Source of the DNA: Lancefieldella rimae ATCC 49626
Lineage (GTDB): Bacteria; Actinomycetota; Coriobacteriia; Coriobacteriales; Atopobiaceae
NCBI RefSeq assembly: GCF_000174015.1
Contig: NZ_ACFE01000001.1
Location: 186,001-250,000 of the forward strand
Direction: 5' to 3'
DNA length: 64,000 bases
Shown here: positions 44,833 to 54,386 of the stretch, piece after piece
How positions within the stretch are numbered: the stretch's first letter is position 1
Layout of the letters: each line of letters begins with the position of its first letter
Notes under the pieces: generated by a model
What the model was told of the DNA's origin: nothing
Databases searched by the model: none
The model's input: the letters and a program-made list of their open reading frames with translations, nothing else
Translations under genes and position numbers: made by a program

Positions 44833-45609
44833 TTGGATACATCTGAGCTCTCGCCAAAGAATCATACTGAAGGTCGTGTTGTATTTTTTGATATTTGGCG
44901 AGGGTTCGTCATTGTATCGATGGTTTTATTTCATTTTGTATATGATCTCGTTTACTTGAGCAGTATACACTTGTCGTGGTTTGCCTCTCCGTTTATTGAC
45001 ATCTGGCGCGCCAGTATATCGTGGTCATTCCTTTTTATTGCAGGATCTATGTGCGCATTCTCAAAGAACGCTCTCAGAAGGGCGTGTCTCTATGGCACTC
45101 TTGCGGCTCTAATTTTTTTGATTACTTCACTTGTCCGCGTTGATGTCCCTATTTCGTTTGGCATCATTTTTTGCATGGCAGGCTCTACGTTACTGGAAGC
45201 TATTCTTCAAAAGTTTCACATTACCCTACAAGGATATATTCCGGCAGCCATCTTCTTTTGTATATTCCTTTTTACGTTGCGCCTTCCTTTTGGAACGATA
45301 GGAATTGGCCCTCTCAATATACAAATCCCGCAAATTTTATATACCTCTGATTTCTTCGCTTGGCTTGGCTTTCCAAGCAAATACTTTTTATCCGGTGATT
45401 ACTATCCTTTGCTCCCTTATGCAATGCTCTATCTCTGTGGAGCTTCCTTTAATAGATCAGCTCTTAAACACGGATATCCACACGCTCTTATGAAGCTGTC
45501 TTGTCCCATAATTTCTGAAATTGGTAAACATCCTTTAAGCATATATCTTCTGCATCAGCCTCTTTTGCTGCTACTTGTCAATCTGCTTACCGGAAGAGCC
45601 TTGTTTTAG
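44833..45609 (+). CDS. Multi-pass membrane protein, heparan-alpha-glucosaminide acetyltransferase-like (DUF1624)
   Basis: A 258-aa membrane protein with about seven hydrophobic helices. The N-terminus VVFFDIWRGFVIVSMVLFHFVYDL and the HPLSIYLLHQP end match the DUF1624 / HGSNAT-type acyltransferase family. The substrate is unknown. The start is TTG at 44833 with AGGAG 5 nt upstream, 8 bp after the lexA stop, so it should be co-transcribed with lexA and therefore DNA-damage inducible. It ends in a 4-bp tail-to-tail overlap with hflX. Confidence 0.8.
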   Translation: MDTSELSPKNHTEGRVVFFDIWRGFVIVSMVLFHFVYDLVYLSSIHLSWFASPFIDIWRASISWSFLFIAGSMCAFSKNALRRACLYGTLAALIFLITSLVRVDVPISFGIIFCMAGSTLLEAILQKFHITLQGYIPAAIFFCIFLFTLRLPFGTIGIGPLNIQIPQILYTSDFFAWLGFPSKYFLSGDYYPLLPYAMLYLCGASFNRSALKHGYPHALMKLSCPIISEIGKHPLSIYLLHQPLLLLLVNLLTGRALF

Positions 45610-46895
45610 GAGCACGTAAAAGGGCTTAGAGTTGCTTGCATTTGTTTGTCGGCACGGACAGTCATCTGCAATCCGCTGGCCTGATAGCATGTACGAATTA
45701 TCTGACAGCGCTCGTGCACCATATGGATAAGAAAACCTTGGTCAAATGGAATACAAACATGCAGCGTTTTATCGTCTTCACCGGCGATATGGGCAATCGT
45801 ATACAAAAGCCCACGTAAGCCCATCGCTTTTTGGGCAGAAATAAAGACCGCATCAGGATATAACGTGCGCATTTTTGCAAGATTGTTGGTATCGAGAAGA
45901 TCAATCTTATTAAACACCAGCAATTTTTTATGCGCAGAAACCTTGATATCATTCAAAATCGAAGTAACCACTTCGATTTCCTTATCAAAATTTTTATCGG
46001 AAGCGTCCACAACCAAAAGAATCAAATCGGCTGCCTGAGCTTCAGCAAGTGTTGACTTAAACGACTCAATTAACGTCGTAGGCAACTTCTGAATAAAGCC
46101 TACGGTATCAGTGAGGGTAATCTTTCTCCCCTCTTCCAGCGTAATAGTGCGCGTCGTTGGATCAAGTGTTGCAAAGAGCTCGTCTTTTGCATACACCGAT
46201 GCATTCGTAAGCTGGTTTAAAAGTGTTGATTTCCCTGCGTTAGTATATCCGGCAAGTGAGACGCTAAAGATGCCGGAATCCCACCGCAACTTACTCTGTA
46301 CTTCTCGCCTCTTCTCGAGATTTCGAAGCTCATGTTGAAGCATGGAAATCTTATCGCGGATTAGGCGTCGGTCAATTTCAAGCTGGCTTTCGCCTTGGCC
46401 AAAACGACTTCCGATACCTCCGCGTGTCTGCTCACCCACTAAATGACTCCACATTCCTCGAAGCCGAGGAAGAACATATTGCAGTTGTGCAAGCTGCACC
46501 TGGAGTCTGCCCTCACGTGTTTTTGCGTGCGTTCCAAAGATATCAAGAATCAAAGCAGTTCTATCAATAATCTTTGTTGGCGAACCTACTATTTTCTCAA
46601 GATTTGATTGTTGAGATGGAGAAAGCTCGTCATCAAAGATAACCACATCAACATTCAGATTCCGAACAAAAGAGACAAGTTCTTCTGCCTTGCCTTTACC
46701 GATAAAAGTCTTTGAAACAGGAGTGTCGAGCCGTTGGGTTAACGTAGCAACTACCTCTGCGCCATCAGTTTCAGCAAGTCGTGCAAGCTCTGCCATAGAA
46801 TCTTCGAGCGACCACTCTCGCCTTCCGTATTCAACACCTACAAGCAGCGCCCTTTCGGGAACAGGTTCTGTATCAAATGGTTTAAATCGACTCAT
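45606..46895 (-). CDS. hflX: GTPase HflX
   Basis: Ribosome-associated GTPase that rescues or splits stalled 70S ribosomes under stress. The N-terminal HflX domain (VGVEYGRREWSLEDSMAELARLAETDGAEVV, IGKGKAEEL) precedes a G domain with GYTNAGKSTLLNQL, DTVGFIQKLPTTL and NKIDLL. ATG 46895 (429 aa) has AAGGG 5 nt upstream and overlaps the miaA stop by 14 bp. The pair miaA-hflX is common. A GGCGAGAAG site is in the RREV codons. Confidence 0.96.
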   Translation of the reverse strand: MSRFKPFDTEPVPERALLVGVEYGRREWSLEDSMAELARLAETDGAEVVATLTQRLDTPVSKTFIGKGKAEELVSFVRNLNVDVVIFDDELSPSQQSNLEKIVGSPTKIIDRTALILDIFGTHAKTREGRLQVQLAQLQYVLPRLRGMWSHLVGEQTRGGIGSRFGQGESQLEIDRRLIRDKISMLQHELRNLEKRREVQSKLRWDSGIFSVSLAGYTNAGKSTLLNQLTNASVYAKDELFATLDPTTRTITLEEGRKITLTDTVGFIQKLPTTLIESFKSTLAEAQAADLILLVVDASDKNFDKEIEVVTSILNDIKVSAHKKLLVFNKIDLLDTNNLAKMRTLYPDAVFISAQKAMGLRGLLYTIAHIAGEDDKTLHVCIPFDQGFLIHMVHERCQIIRTCYQASGLQMTVRADKQMQATLSPFTCS

Positions 46896-47826
46896 GACAA
46901 CCCTTTTCAATCTCTGAAAGAATGGTCTTCGTCGCTTGCTCTATCCCCATTGTATCCATATCAAGCCATCTAACACGGCCGTCGCGCTTAAGCCAGGAAA
47001 GCTGGCGTTTAGCATAGTGGCGCGTATGTTGTTTCACGGCCTCAACTGCTTCTTCCTGTGAAAGCTTACCTGACAGATAGAGCAAAACTTCCCTATACCC
47101 AATTGCCTGACCGGCGGTACTGTTTTCCTCAAATCCCTGTGATTTAAGACGTTGAACCTCATCTATAAGACCCATTGAGAACATACGCTCAACTCGCTCG
47201 TCTATTCGTGTATACAGACGCTTCCGATCCATCACAAGACCCCAGATCAGGGCGTGATAGTAAGGAAGATGGCCTTTTAAGCCTCTGTGATGTTCTGCAT
47301 ATGAAACCCCTTCATCGAGCATTTCAAGTGCACGTATCACACGACGCACATTGTGCGGATGGATAAGTTCGGCGCTTGCCGGATCTCGATCACAAAGAAG
47401 CTGGTACAGCGCAGCGGGACCGTCCGTTTTCGCACGTTGCTCGTACAAAAGGCGACTTTTTGAGCCTACTGTTCCTGAAGGAAAGTGCATCTGGTCAATC
47501 ACGGCATCTAAGTAAAGGCCGGTTCCTCCACAAAGAATGGGGATTTTTTGCGCGGCGAGAAGCGCGTCTATTTCAAGGCGAGCATCCTTCTGAAATAGTT
47601 GCACGGAATATTCTTGTGTTGGGTCCACTCTATCAACCATCAAAAGAGGCACTGCTCGCTCATGCTCAGGAACTTTTGCCGTTCCAATATCCATTCCTTT
47701 ATAGACCTGCATTGCATCAACCGAAACAACCGAGGAATGCAAATTTTTTGCTACTTCCTCAGCAAGAGCACTTTTTCCCGAGGCGGTTGGACCAACAATG
47801 CAGACGACAAAAGGACAATCTCTCAT
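46882..47826 (-). CDS. miaA: tRNA dimethylallyltransferase
   Basis: Transfers dimethylallyl to A37 of tRNAs reading UNN codons. P-loop VGPTASGKSALAEEVA, DAMQVYKGMDIGTAK, and the C-terminal QHTRHYAKRQLSWLKRD are diagnostic. ATG 47826 (314 aa) overlaps the miaB stop by 4 bp. MiaB then thiomethylates the same base, so the coupling is functional. DMAPP comes from IspH. A GGCGAGAAG site lies in the LLAAQ codons. Confidence 0.97.
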   Translation of the reverse strand: MRDCPFVVCIVGPTASGKSALAEEVAKNLHSSVVSVDAMQVYKGMDIGTAKVPEHERAVPLLMVDRVDPTQEYSVQLFQKDARLEIDALLAAQKIPILCGGTGLYLDAVIDQMHFPSGTVGSKSRLLYEQRAKTDGPAALYQLLCDRDPASAELIHPHNVRRVIRALEMLDEGVSYAEHHRGLKGHLPYYHALIWGLVMDRKRLYTRIDERVERMFSMGLIDEVQRLKSQGFEENSTAGQAIGYREVLLYLSGKLSQEEAVEAVKQHTRHYAKRQLSWLKRDGRVRWLDMDTMGIEQATKTILSEIEKGCHESI

Positions 47827-49190
47827 CGAGGTTCCCCTTGAAGCGTTCCCTTGAGGTACCACGTACGAGCTTTTTCAACATACACATCAACTATTTTTCC
47901 AATGTAATCATCGCTCACGTGACCTTCCGGAAGAACAAAATGTACCGTCTGGTTCTTCTCGCTATGTCCCACCATAACGCGATTATCGCGCTTTGAGGTG
48001 TTCTCAACCAATACAGACACCGTTGTATGCAGATCCTTCTGATTTGCCTCAAATGCCTGCTTTGCCACAAGATCGGTCAATCTATTAAAGCGCTCCTGAA
48101 TAACCTCATGGGAAGTATTGTCCTCAAACTTTGCAGCAGGAGTTCCCGGACGCTTAGAATATATAAACGTGTACGCCGAGGAATACGCAGCTTCTTTTAC
48201 CAGCGAAAGAGTCTGTTCAAAATCTTCTTCGGTCTCCCCTGGAAAGCCCACGATAATATCGGTAGAAAAGGCAATATCCGGCATGGCCGCCTTAAGACGA
48301 TGCACCAGGTCAAGATATTCTTCCCTCGTATAGCTTCGGTTCATCTTTTTCAAAATCCGCGTGGAACCGCTTTGTACCGCAAGATGCAAATGAGGCATAA
48401 CGGCAGGCGTTTCTTTCATTGCAGCAATGGTTTCGTCGGTAAGATCTTTTGGATTAGAAGAGGTGAACCGAAGGCGCTCAATACCGGTTTTACCCACTGC
48501 CCGAAGAAGCTCGGCAAACCGAGGCGTTCCATATAGATCTCGACCATACGAATTAACGTTTTGACCCAAAAGAGTGATTTCGCGTACCCCGTCGGCCACC
48601 AGGCGCTCGCATTCACCGACAACCGCCTCAAACGTCCTGCTGCGCTCTCTGCCACGAACATACGGCACGATACAGTAGGTACAGAAATTATTGCATCCCG
48701 TCATAATGGGTACCCATGCGTGAAATACTTGATCTCGATGACTCGGAAGATCCGTCGAGAAGCCCTTGTGCTCCTCACTGGTATCAACTTTGACAGAATC
48801 GTCATCATCTGCAAAAGCGGCACTTAAAAGTGAAGGAACACTTGCAAGAGCGCTGGTTCCAAAAACCACGTCAACTGCGGGAACTTTCTTCTTAAGCGCT
48901 TCTCCGTCACGTTGCGCAATGCATCCGCCAATGGCAACAACACGCTTTCCCGACGGAGGCGTAGGAGCGCTAACCATAGCCGACGCCTGTCCATAAAGAC
49001 GTTGATCGGCATTTTCACGGACACTGCAGGTCATGAATATAACGATATCCGCATCGTCAGTACTCTCTACCTCATTACAGCCACACACATCCAAAAGCCC
49101 ACGTACTCTCTCAGAGTCATGAAGATTCATTTGGCAACCGAATGTTTTTATATGGTATGTCTTTCCAACGAGCTCTTCAGCTTCATACAT
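47823..49190 (-). CDS. miaB: tRNA-2-methylthio-N6-dimethylallyladenosine synthase
   Basis: Radical-SAM methylthiotransferase acting on i6A37 of tRNA. N-terminal domain with three cluster Cys (TFGCQMN, MTCSVRENA, IGGCIAQ), radical-SAM motif CNNFCTYC, and a C-terminal TRAM domain. 455 aa. The ATG at 49190 has a distant GGAG only. It follows spoVS by 3 bp. Its paralogue RimO is at 55.7-57 kb. Confidence 0.97.
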   Translation of the reverse strand: MYEAEELVGKTYHIKTFGCQMNLHDSERVRGLLDVCGCNEVESTDDADIVIFMTCSVRENADQRLYGQASAMVSAPTPPSGKRVVAIGGCIAQRDGEALKKKVPAVDVVFGTSALASVPSLLSAAFADDDDSVKVDTSEEHKGFSTDLPSHRDQVFHAWVPIMTGCNNFCTYCIVPYVRGRERSRTFEAVVGECERLVADGVREITLLGQNVNSYGRDLYGTPRFAELLRAVGKTGIERLRFTSSNPKDLTDETIAAMKETPAVMPHLHLAVQSGSTRILKKMNRSYTREEYLDLVHRLKAAMPDIAFSTDIIVGFPGETEEDFEQTLSLVKEAAYSSAYTFIYSKRPGTPAAKFEDNTSHEVIQERFNRLTDLVAKQAFEANQKDLHTTVSVLVENTSKRDNRVMVGHSEKNQTVHFVLPEGHVSDDYIGKIVDVYVEKARTWYLKGTLQGEPR

Positions 49191-49193
49191 AAT

Positions 49194-49553
49194 CTATATA
49201 ACTCCATTAAAGTGAGAATTTTCCTGTTGGGCGTTCTTCTCGCCATCAAAATTGATTGTTTGCAATTCAACAACGTCAGTTGAAGGAGGAAGGGTGTGCA
49301 CGTATACCCCAATACGAATGGCAGTTCTGCTCTCCCCTCCTATTTCAATTTCAGAAAAGGTGGGGGCACAAGAAATGTCATAGCCGGTTGGTATAAGAAA
49401 CCCACGCGCAATAGCCACTGCCTTAATGGCTTGATTTACGGCACCGGCCCCAATACACTGCAGCGTAACAGGCTCCTGATCTTTAACCAAACCCGCAATG
49501 GCACCTGCAACCGAGGCGGGTGATGACTTGCTTGAGACTTTTAGTAATCCCAT
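49194..49553 (-). CDS. spoVS: SpoVS family protein (Alba-like)
   Basis: A small protein of 119 aa; residues 1-85 match the SpoVS family well (LLKVSSKSSPASVAGAIAGLVKD, LQCIGAGAVNQAIKAVAIARG), with a longer Asn/Gln-rich tail than the 86-aa Bacillus form. In Bacillus it affects spore coat and septation; in non-sporulating bacteria the role is unknown. The fold is Alba-like, so nucleic acid binding is plausible. ATG 49553 has GGAG at 5 nt. It lies with rny, the GHKL ATPase and miaB, as often seen in Gram-positive genomes. The tail contains a GGCGAGAAG site. Confidence 0.92.
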   Translation of the reverse strand: MGLLKVSSKSSPASVAGAIAGLVKDQEPVTLQCIGAGAVNQAIKAVAIARGFLIPTGYDISCAPTFSEIEIGGESRTAIRIGVYVHTLPPSTDVVELQTINFDGEKNAQQENSHFNGVI

Positions 49554-49623
49554 TCATACTCCTGCATACTACGTTTGAGCTTCATTCTTACAATAATCAC
49601 AACTCACCACTATATCTACGCCG

Positions 49624-50703
49624 CTACTCATCTGAGCTTAGTCCAAATGTTACGACAATCTTGTCTTTTTTGACGGTAATCTTAGGTTCATCACTCATGA
49701 ATACATAATATTTCTCAGAAAGATAGTTAAAATCCTTCTCCAACAGACGCGCAAATGCACTTTTATCCTGCTCTGATACTTTCAGGCTGCGCCTATCCTT
49801 ATACAGATCGATTTGTTTTGCCGCAGATTTTTCCTGAGTGTGAAACAAACGAGAATAGCAGCTTCGAAGAGGTTTGATTTGTCCGGCCAAAATACGATGA
49901 CAGGTACGCTCAGACAAATCAAATCCAAGTGATCTGCACACATCAGAGAGCTCCTGAACATCAGAGGCACCACGGAACCTCTCAAGTACGGGCAGCTCTG
50001 AGAGATCATCAACAAAAAGAAGATCGGAAGACGATACGGAAAGCCGAACTCGGCTGCGAGCGGTTGCGATAATTTCTGCCGGAGAACCAAGAAATATGTC
50101 ACAGCTTCCCTTTGATTCCAGGGCAAATTCACAGCAGGTTCGAACGATATTATGAGGTCCTTTTATAACGGACTTTTCTCCGTCATCATCAACACCTACA
50201 CGAGGCCAACTTGATTGATCGCTGCGCTCGGTGAGCTTTTCTGCATCAACGACCACTTTTATGGCAGATCCCAGACCCGGTGCGGAAGACTCAACTTTTG
50301 TATAGTCAGCATTCTCTCTGATGGAATACAGTGCCATACCACGGCCATGGACACCCCATCGATCCATATGCACGCTTTCAAGCTTGGATGTTACGCGGGC
50401 GTCAAATACTTTTTCTTGCATGTCTTTTGGTATTCCGGAACCATCATCCAGAATAATAAGTGAGCGAGTGTTTTGTTCACGAGTGGTCGCGACATATATG
50501 TGACGAGCTCCGGCATCGCGAGAATTGCGAAGCATTTCGATAACAATGTCTTCAACGCAACGGATATCATGCTTTGCCTGTCTGCGCTCGGCCTCAGCAA
50601 CACGAAGACGAACGTACCCTGCACCAAGGTTTTCCTCAATGCGAAGTGCACGCTCGCCTCCCATAGAAGCAACAAAGTCCAAAAGCTGCGTTGTATCTGT
50701 CAT
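49624..50703 (-). CDS. Stand-alone GHKL-type ATPase of unknown function
   Basis: A 359-aa soluble protein. The first about 170 residues hold a GHKL ATP-binding fold: N-box VIEMLRNSRDAGA, G1 DDGSGIP, and G2 GVHGRGMALYSIREN. No phospho-acceptor His domain, kinase sensor or Hsp90/MutL C-terminal domain can be seen; the remaining part is mixed helix and strand and not recognised. It sits between rny and spoVS, all on one strand with small gaps (3 bp from rny). A role linked to RNA decay or SpoVS is suggested only by position. Confidence 0.75.
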   Translation of the reverse strand: MTDTTQLLDFVASMGGERALRIEENLGAGYVRLRVAEAERRQAKHDIRCVEDIVIEMLRNSRDAGARHIYVATTREQNTRSLIILDDGSGIPKDMQEKVFDARVTSKLESVHMDRWGVHGRGMALYSIRENADYTKVESSAPGLGSAIKVVVDAEKLTERSDQSSWPRVGVDDDGEKSVIKGPHNIVRTCCEFALESKGSCDIFLGSPAEIIATARSRVRLSVSSSDLLFVDDLSELPVLERFRGASDVQELSDVCRSLGFDLSERTCHRILAGQIKPLRSCYSRLFHTQEKSAAKQIDLYKDRRSLKVSEQDKSAFARLLEKDFNYLSEKYYVFMSDEPKITVKKDKIVVTFGLSSDE

Positions 50704-50706
50704 GCG

Positions 50707-52266
50707 CTATTTAGCCACATCAACCGCACGGGACTCGCGAATGACAACCACGCGAACCTGACCGGGATATTCCATCTCGTCTTCAATCTGCTTGGCAATA
50801 TCATGCGCAAGCACCGTAGCTTCGGCATCGGAGATCTTCTCGGGCTCTACCATAACGTGGAGTTCACGGCCTGCCTGCATTGCATAGGTACGCTCAACAC
50901 CCGCATGTGCGTTGGAAATCTCCTCAAGTTTTTCAAGACGCTTGATGTAATTCTCCGCAGACTCACGACGGGCACCGGGACGTGCAGCCGAGATGGCATC
51001 GGCGGCCATTACCAAAACATCAAGTACCGTATTAGGCTCAATATCTGCATGGTGAGCCTGAATGGCATGAACGATATCAGGACGCTCTCCATGACGGCGT
51101 GCAAGTTCGGCGCCGATAACCGCGTGAGGACCCTCAACCTCATGATCTATTGCCTTGCCAAGATCGTGCAGGAGACCCGCGCGCTTTGCGGGGGCTGGAT
51201 CCATGCCAAGCTCCTCGGCCATAATGCCACAAAGAACGGCTACTTGAACCGAGTGCGCCAATACGTTTTGCCCATATGAGGTACGGTAACGAAGCGCACC
51301 AAGCGTTCGTATAATTTCCGGATGAAGATCATGGATACCACAGTCAAACGCTGCCTGCTCTCCCGCTTCAATAACGCGCTCTTGTACAAGGCTCTCTGCC
51401 TTTTTATAAAGCTCCTCAATACGCGCTGGGTGAATTCTGCCATCCGCAATCAAATTCTCAAGAGCAACTCGAGCAGTCTCACGACGAACGGGATCAAAGC
51501 TTGATAGCACTACCGTCTCCGGCGTGTCATCAATAACAAGAGAAACACCAGAAACCTGCTCAAAGGTGCGAATATTTCGACCTTCTCGGCCAATGATTCG
51601 ACCTTTTAAGTCATCCGAGGGAATGTGGACGGTAGTAACCGTGATCTCAGAAGCCTGATCTGCGGCAACACGCTGGATGGCAGTAGAAATAATCTCACGA
51701 GCGGTTTTATCCGCCTGGGTGCGAATTCGCTGCTCAGACTCACGTAAAACTTGTGCTTCATCACGAACACTCTCGGCACGAACACGCTCCATAAGCTCAT
51801 CGTGAGCTTCATCTCGTGAAAGAGCGGCAATACGCTCAAGCTCTGTGGATTGCTGTGCAACAAGTGTATCCAGATCATTTTTCCGACGATCGAGCTGTCC
51901 TTGAAGGCTGGAGAGTTGGTGTTCCCGCTTATCAAGAGCATCATTTCTGTGATCGAGAGATTCTTCACGCTGCAAAATCCGATTTTCCATGCTCCGAAGC
52001 TCGCTCTTGCGCTTTTTTTCTTCCGCTTCAGCATTCTGCTTCAATTGCAGAACCTCTTCTTTTGCCGAAAGAATGGCTTCTTTCTTTATCGTTTCAGCCT
52101 GACGGCTTGCCTCAGAAGCAATGCGTTCAGCATTTGATTCGGCTTGCTTAAGCTGCTCATCAGCAGTTTTTAAGCGAGAATTACTTTTTCCGGCAAGAAT
52201 GCCGTACGCAATGGCAGCGCCAACGACTAAACAGGCCACTCCTACGACTATAAGTGTTACTTCCAT
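50707..52266 (-). CDS. rny: Ribonuclease Y
   Basis: Membrane-anchored endoribonuclease that starts mRNA decay. N-terminal membrane helix (LIVVGVACLVVGAAIAYGIL), long coiled coil (about 30-200), KH domain (GRIIGREGRNIRTFEQVSGV) and HD domain (LAHSVQVA ... GLLHDLGKAID). 519 aa is normal. AGGAG precedes ATG 52266. RNase J and PNPase, its usual partners, are also encoded in this window. Confidence 0.98.
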   Translation of the reverse strand: MEVTLIVVGVACLVVGAAIAYGILAGKSNSRLKTADEQLKQAESNAERIASEASRQAETIKKEAILSAKEEVLQLKQNAEAEEKKRKSELRSMENRILQREESLDHRNDALDKREHQLSSLQGQLDRRKNDLDTLVAQQSTELERIAALSRDEAHDELMERVRAESVRDEAQVLRESEQRIRTQADKTAREIISTAIQRVAADQASEITVTTVHIPSDDLKGRIIGREGRNIRTFEQVSGVSLVIDDTPETVVLSSFDPVRRETARVALENLIADGRIHPARIEELYKKAESLVQERVIEAGEQAAFDCGIHDLHPEIIRTLGALRYRTSYGQNVLAHSVQVAVLCGIMAEELGMDPAPAKRAGLLHDLGKAIDHEVEGPHAVIGAELARRHGERPDIVHAIQAHHADIEPNTVLDVLVMAADAISAARPGARRESAENYIKRLEKLEEISNAHAGVERTYAMQAGRELHVMVEPEKISDAEATVLAHDIAKQIEDEMEYPGQVRVVVIRESRAVDVAK

Positions 52267-52546
52267 ACTTACTCCTAAAATGGCAATTACAAAATGTTCA
52301 GGAGACTCTACTGGGATGCAGTAAATACATCAAAGTAAAGAACCCGCCACAAGAGGAGAAAACCACACACAAATACAGAACATTATGCTTGCTATACAAA
52401 CTCTATAAAAGTGACGCCGGCAAACCGACGGGAAATGCTCATTCTCATGGCATTCTTAATCCTACTGAGTAGGTTGGCATTTGTCAATTAAAAGCAGGTA
52501 AACAGATGAATTTATAGCAAATAAACATACTAACCATTGATATGAA
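52267..52546. other. Intergenic gap between recX and rny
   Basis: 280 bp without an ORF or a clear terminator. It should contain the rny promoter on minus; I see no confident -35/-10 pair and nothing else of note. Confidence 0.5.
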
Positions 52547-53209
52547 CTACACGTCTCTTAACATCTGCCTTGCCACATCAGTGCAAATTCCCAAGGGATA
52601 CCCCTTTGCTGCTAAAAATCGAACAATCTTTCCATAATCATTTTTACCCGTTAAACGCTTACGTTGTGCCAACATATGCGCGTGTTCGCGCTGGTTTTCC
52701 AAAGACAGATAGGTATCGGGCCAACCGTCAAGTAAGGTAGGTTCTATCCCTCTTTGCTTTAACTCACAGGAAATCTTGAGAGGACCCCACCCTTGTGAAA
52801 CCTTTGATCGAACATAGAGGTCAGCGTATCGTTGATCATTAAGAAGGCCTACTTCAACGGCGCGTGCAACGGCTTTTTCAACAACGGGAATAAAAAAACC
52901 GTCCAAGCGTAACTTTTCTGAAAGCTCAAATGTTGAATAATCACGCCGTTGCAGCAGGGCCTCAATACGAACACGAACAAGATCTTTTTGTATAAGCGTA
53001 AGCCGTTGGAGGAACTCTGACCTTGAAACAGAATCAAGCTGAGATTCCTTATCAAGAGCGACCACCTTTTTTGCTACGCTTATAGGAACAAAAAGCTTCT
53101 CATCCCCATGTGTATCAGACGAAAGAAAAATTGTTGCACGAGGCTTTTTTCGATTGAATGTTGTCTTCTTTTTCTCGGGAAAAACAACACTCCACGTAAA
53201 ATCTGCCAC
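52547..53209 (-). CDS. recX: Regulatory protein RecX
   Basis: Modulates RecA filaments. The three-helix repeat pattern is seen in RRDYSTFELSEKLRLDGF, LNDQRYADLYVRSKVSQGWGPLKISCELKQRGIE and GKNDYGKIVRFLAAKGYPLG. 220 aa, with a longer N-terminal part than usual. The start is GTG at 53209, overlapping the recA stop by 1 bp (TAGTG), so it is coupled to recA and LexA-controlled with it. Confidence 0.93.
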   Translation of the reverse strand: MADFTWSVVFPEKKKTTFNRKKPRATIFLSSDTHGDEKLFVPISVAKKVVALDKESQLDSVSRSEFLQRLTLIQKDLVRVRIEALLQRRDYSTFELSEKLRLDGFFIPVVEKAVARAVEVGLLNDQRYADLYVRSKVSQGWGPLKISCELKQRGIEPTLLDGWPDTYLSLENQREHAHMLAQRKRLTGKNDYGKIVRFLAAKGYPLGICTDVARQMLRDV

Positions 53210-54303
53210 TATTGTGCAACCTCAGTCTCTGTTGGCATTACAGGCGAACCTACAGCAGTATCTTCATCTTCAATAAGGCCAACAGCCAAACGAACCTTAT
53301 GGTCAATTTCTTCCATAAGCTGCGGATTTTCAAGAAGGAAGGTTTTTGCCGCTTCCCTTCCCTGACCAAGACGCTCTCCTTCATAGGTAAACCAAGAACC
53401 AGACTTGTTTACGATCTCTTCTTCAACGGCCATATCAAGAATGGAACCTTCTTTAGAGATGCCTTTGCCGTACATAATGTCAAACTCAGCCTGCTTAAAA
53501 GGTGGAGCCACCTTATTTTTAACAACCTTTACACGAACACGATTTCCTACAACATCACCATTGACTTTAATGCTATCAATGCGACGAATATCCATACGAA
53601 CCGAAGAGAAAAACTTGAGTGCACGCCCTCCTGAGGTAGTTTCAGGATTACCAAACATGACGCCAATCTTCTCTCGAAGCTGATTGATGAATATACATGT
53701 TGTGTTTGATTTGGAAAGTGATCCTGCTAACTTACGAAGTGCTTGGCTCATAAGACGTGCTTGAAGGCCAACACTTGAGTCACCAATCTCACCCTCAATT
53801 TCCGCGCGAGGAACAAGAGCGGCAACGGAGTCTATTACCACAACATCAATGGCGCCGGAGCGAACCAGCATGTCGCAAATTTCAAGCGCTTGCTCTCCGG
53901 TATCAGGCTGGGATATAAGCACCTCGTCAATATCAACGCCAATACGTGCAGCATATCCTGGATCAAGTGCGTGCTCTGCGTCAATAAACGCAACAACACC
54001 ACCAAGAGCCTGTGCTTCAGCAAGAATCTCAAGAGAAAGAGTGGTCTTACCTGAAGATTCAGGACCATAAATTTCAATAATTCGACCGCGTGGGACACCG
54101 CCGATCCCTAGAGCTGCATCTAATGCAATTGAACCTGTAGGGATAGATTGGATATCAAAGGAAGGGCCTCCGTCACCGAGCCTCATAATGGAGCCCTTGC
54201 CAAATTTCTTCTCTATTTCTGAGGTAGTTGTCTCAAGGACTTGGTCTCTTTCTTCACCGGTGGTACGAGGCTTGATTTCCCTGATAACCTGCTTTTTTAC
54301 CAT
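53209..54303 (-). CDS. recA: Recombinase RecA
   Basis: Strand-exchange protein and co-protease for LexA. Walker [11 protein letters not shown], Walker [15 protein letters not shown]-binding loop L1/L2 regions ([42 protein letters not shown]). ATG 54303 (364 aa) has AAGGAG 5 nt upstream; the next ATG upstream (54333) overlaps the -10 region and is excluded. Upstream lie a promoter with a LexA box and the 11-bp repeat array. Confidence 0.98.
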   Translation of the reverse strand: MVKKQVIREIKPRTTGEERDQVLETTTSEIEKKFGKGSIMRLGDGGPSFDIQSIPTGSIALDAALGIGGVPRGRIIEIYGPESSGKTTLSLEILAEAQALGGVVAFIDAEHALDPGYAARIGVDIDEVLISQPDTGEQALEICDMLVRSGAIDVVVIDSVAALVPRAEIEGEIGDSSVGLQARLMSQALRKLAGSLSKSNTTCIFINQLREKIGVMFGNPETTSGGRALKFFSSVRMDIRRIDSIKVNGDVVGNRVRVKVVKNKVAPPFKQAEFDIMYGKGISKEGSILDMAVEEEIVNKSGSWFTYEGERLGQGREAAKTFLLENPQLMEEIDHKVRLAVGLIEDEDTAVGSPVMPTETEVAQ

Positions 54304-54331
54304 TGCTTCTCCTTGCACTTGAACTGTAAAC

Positions 54332-54360
54332 ATCCTATAGGAACAAGCGTTCTAAGTCAA
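54332..54360 (-). promoter_or_regulatory. recA promoter with LexA box
   Basis: On minus: -35 TTGACT (54355-54360), 17-bp spacer, -10 TAGGAT (54332-54337). The spacer contains the perfect palindromic SOS box GAAC-GCTT-GTTC (54341-54352), so LexA would block RNA polymerase. Confidence 0.85.
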
Positions 54361-54386
54361 CACTTTATCGATGATTCTAGTGAAGC

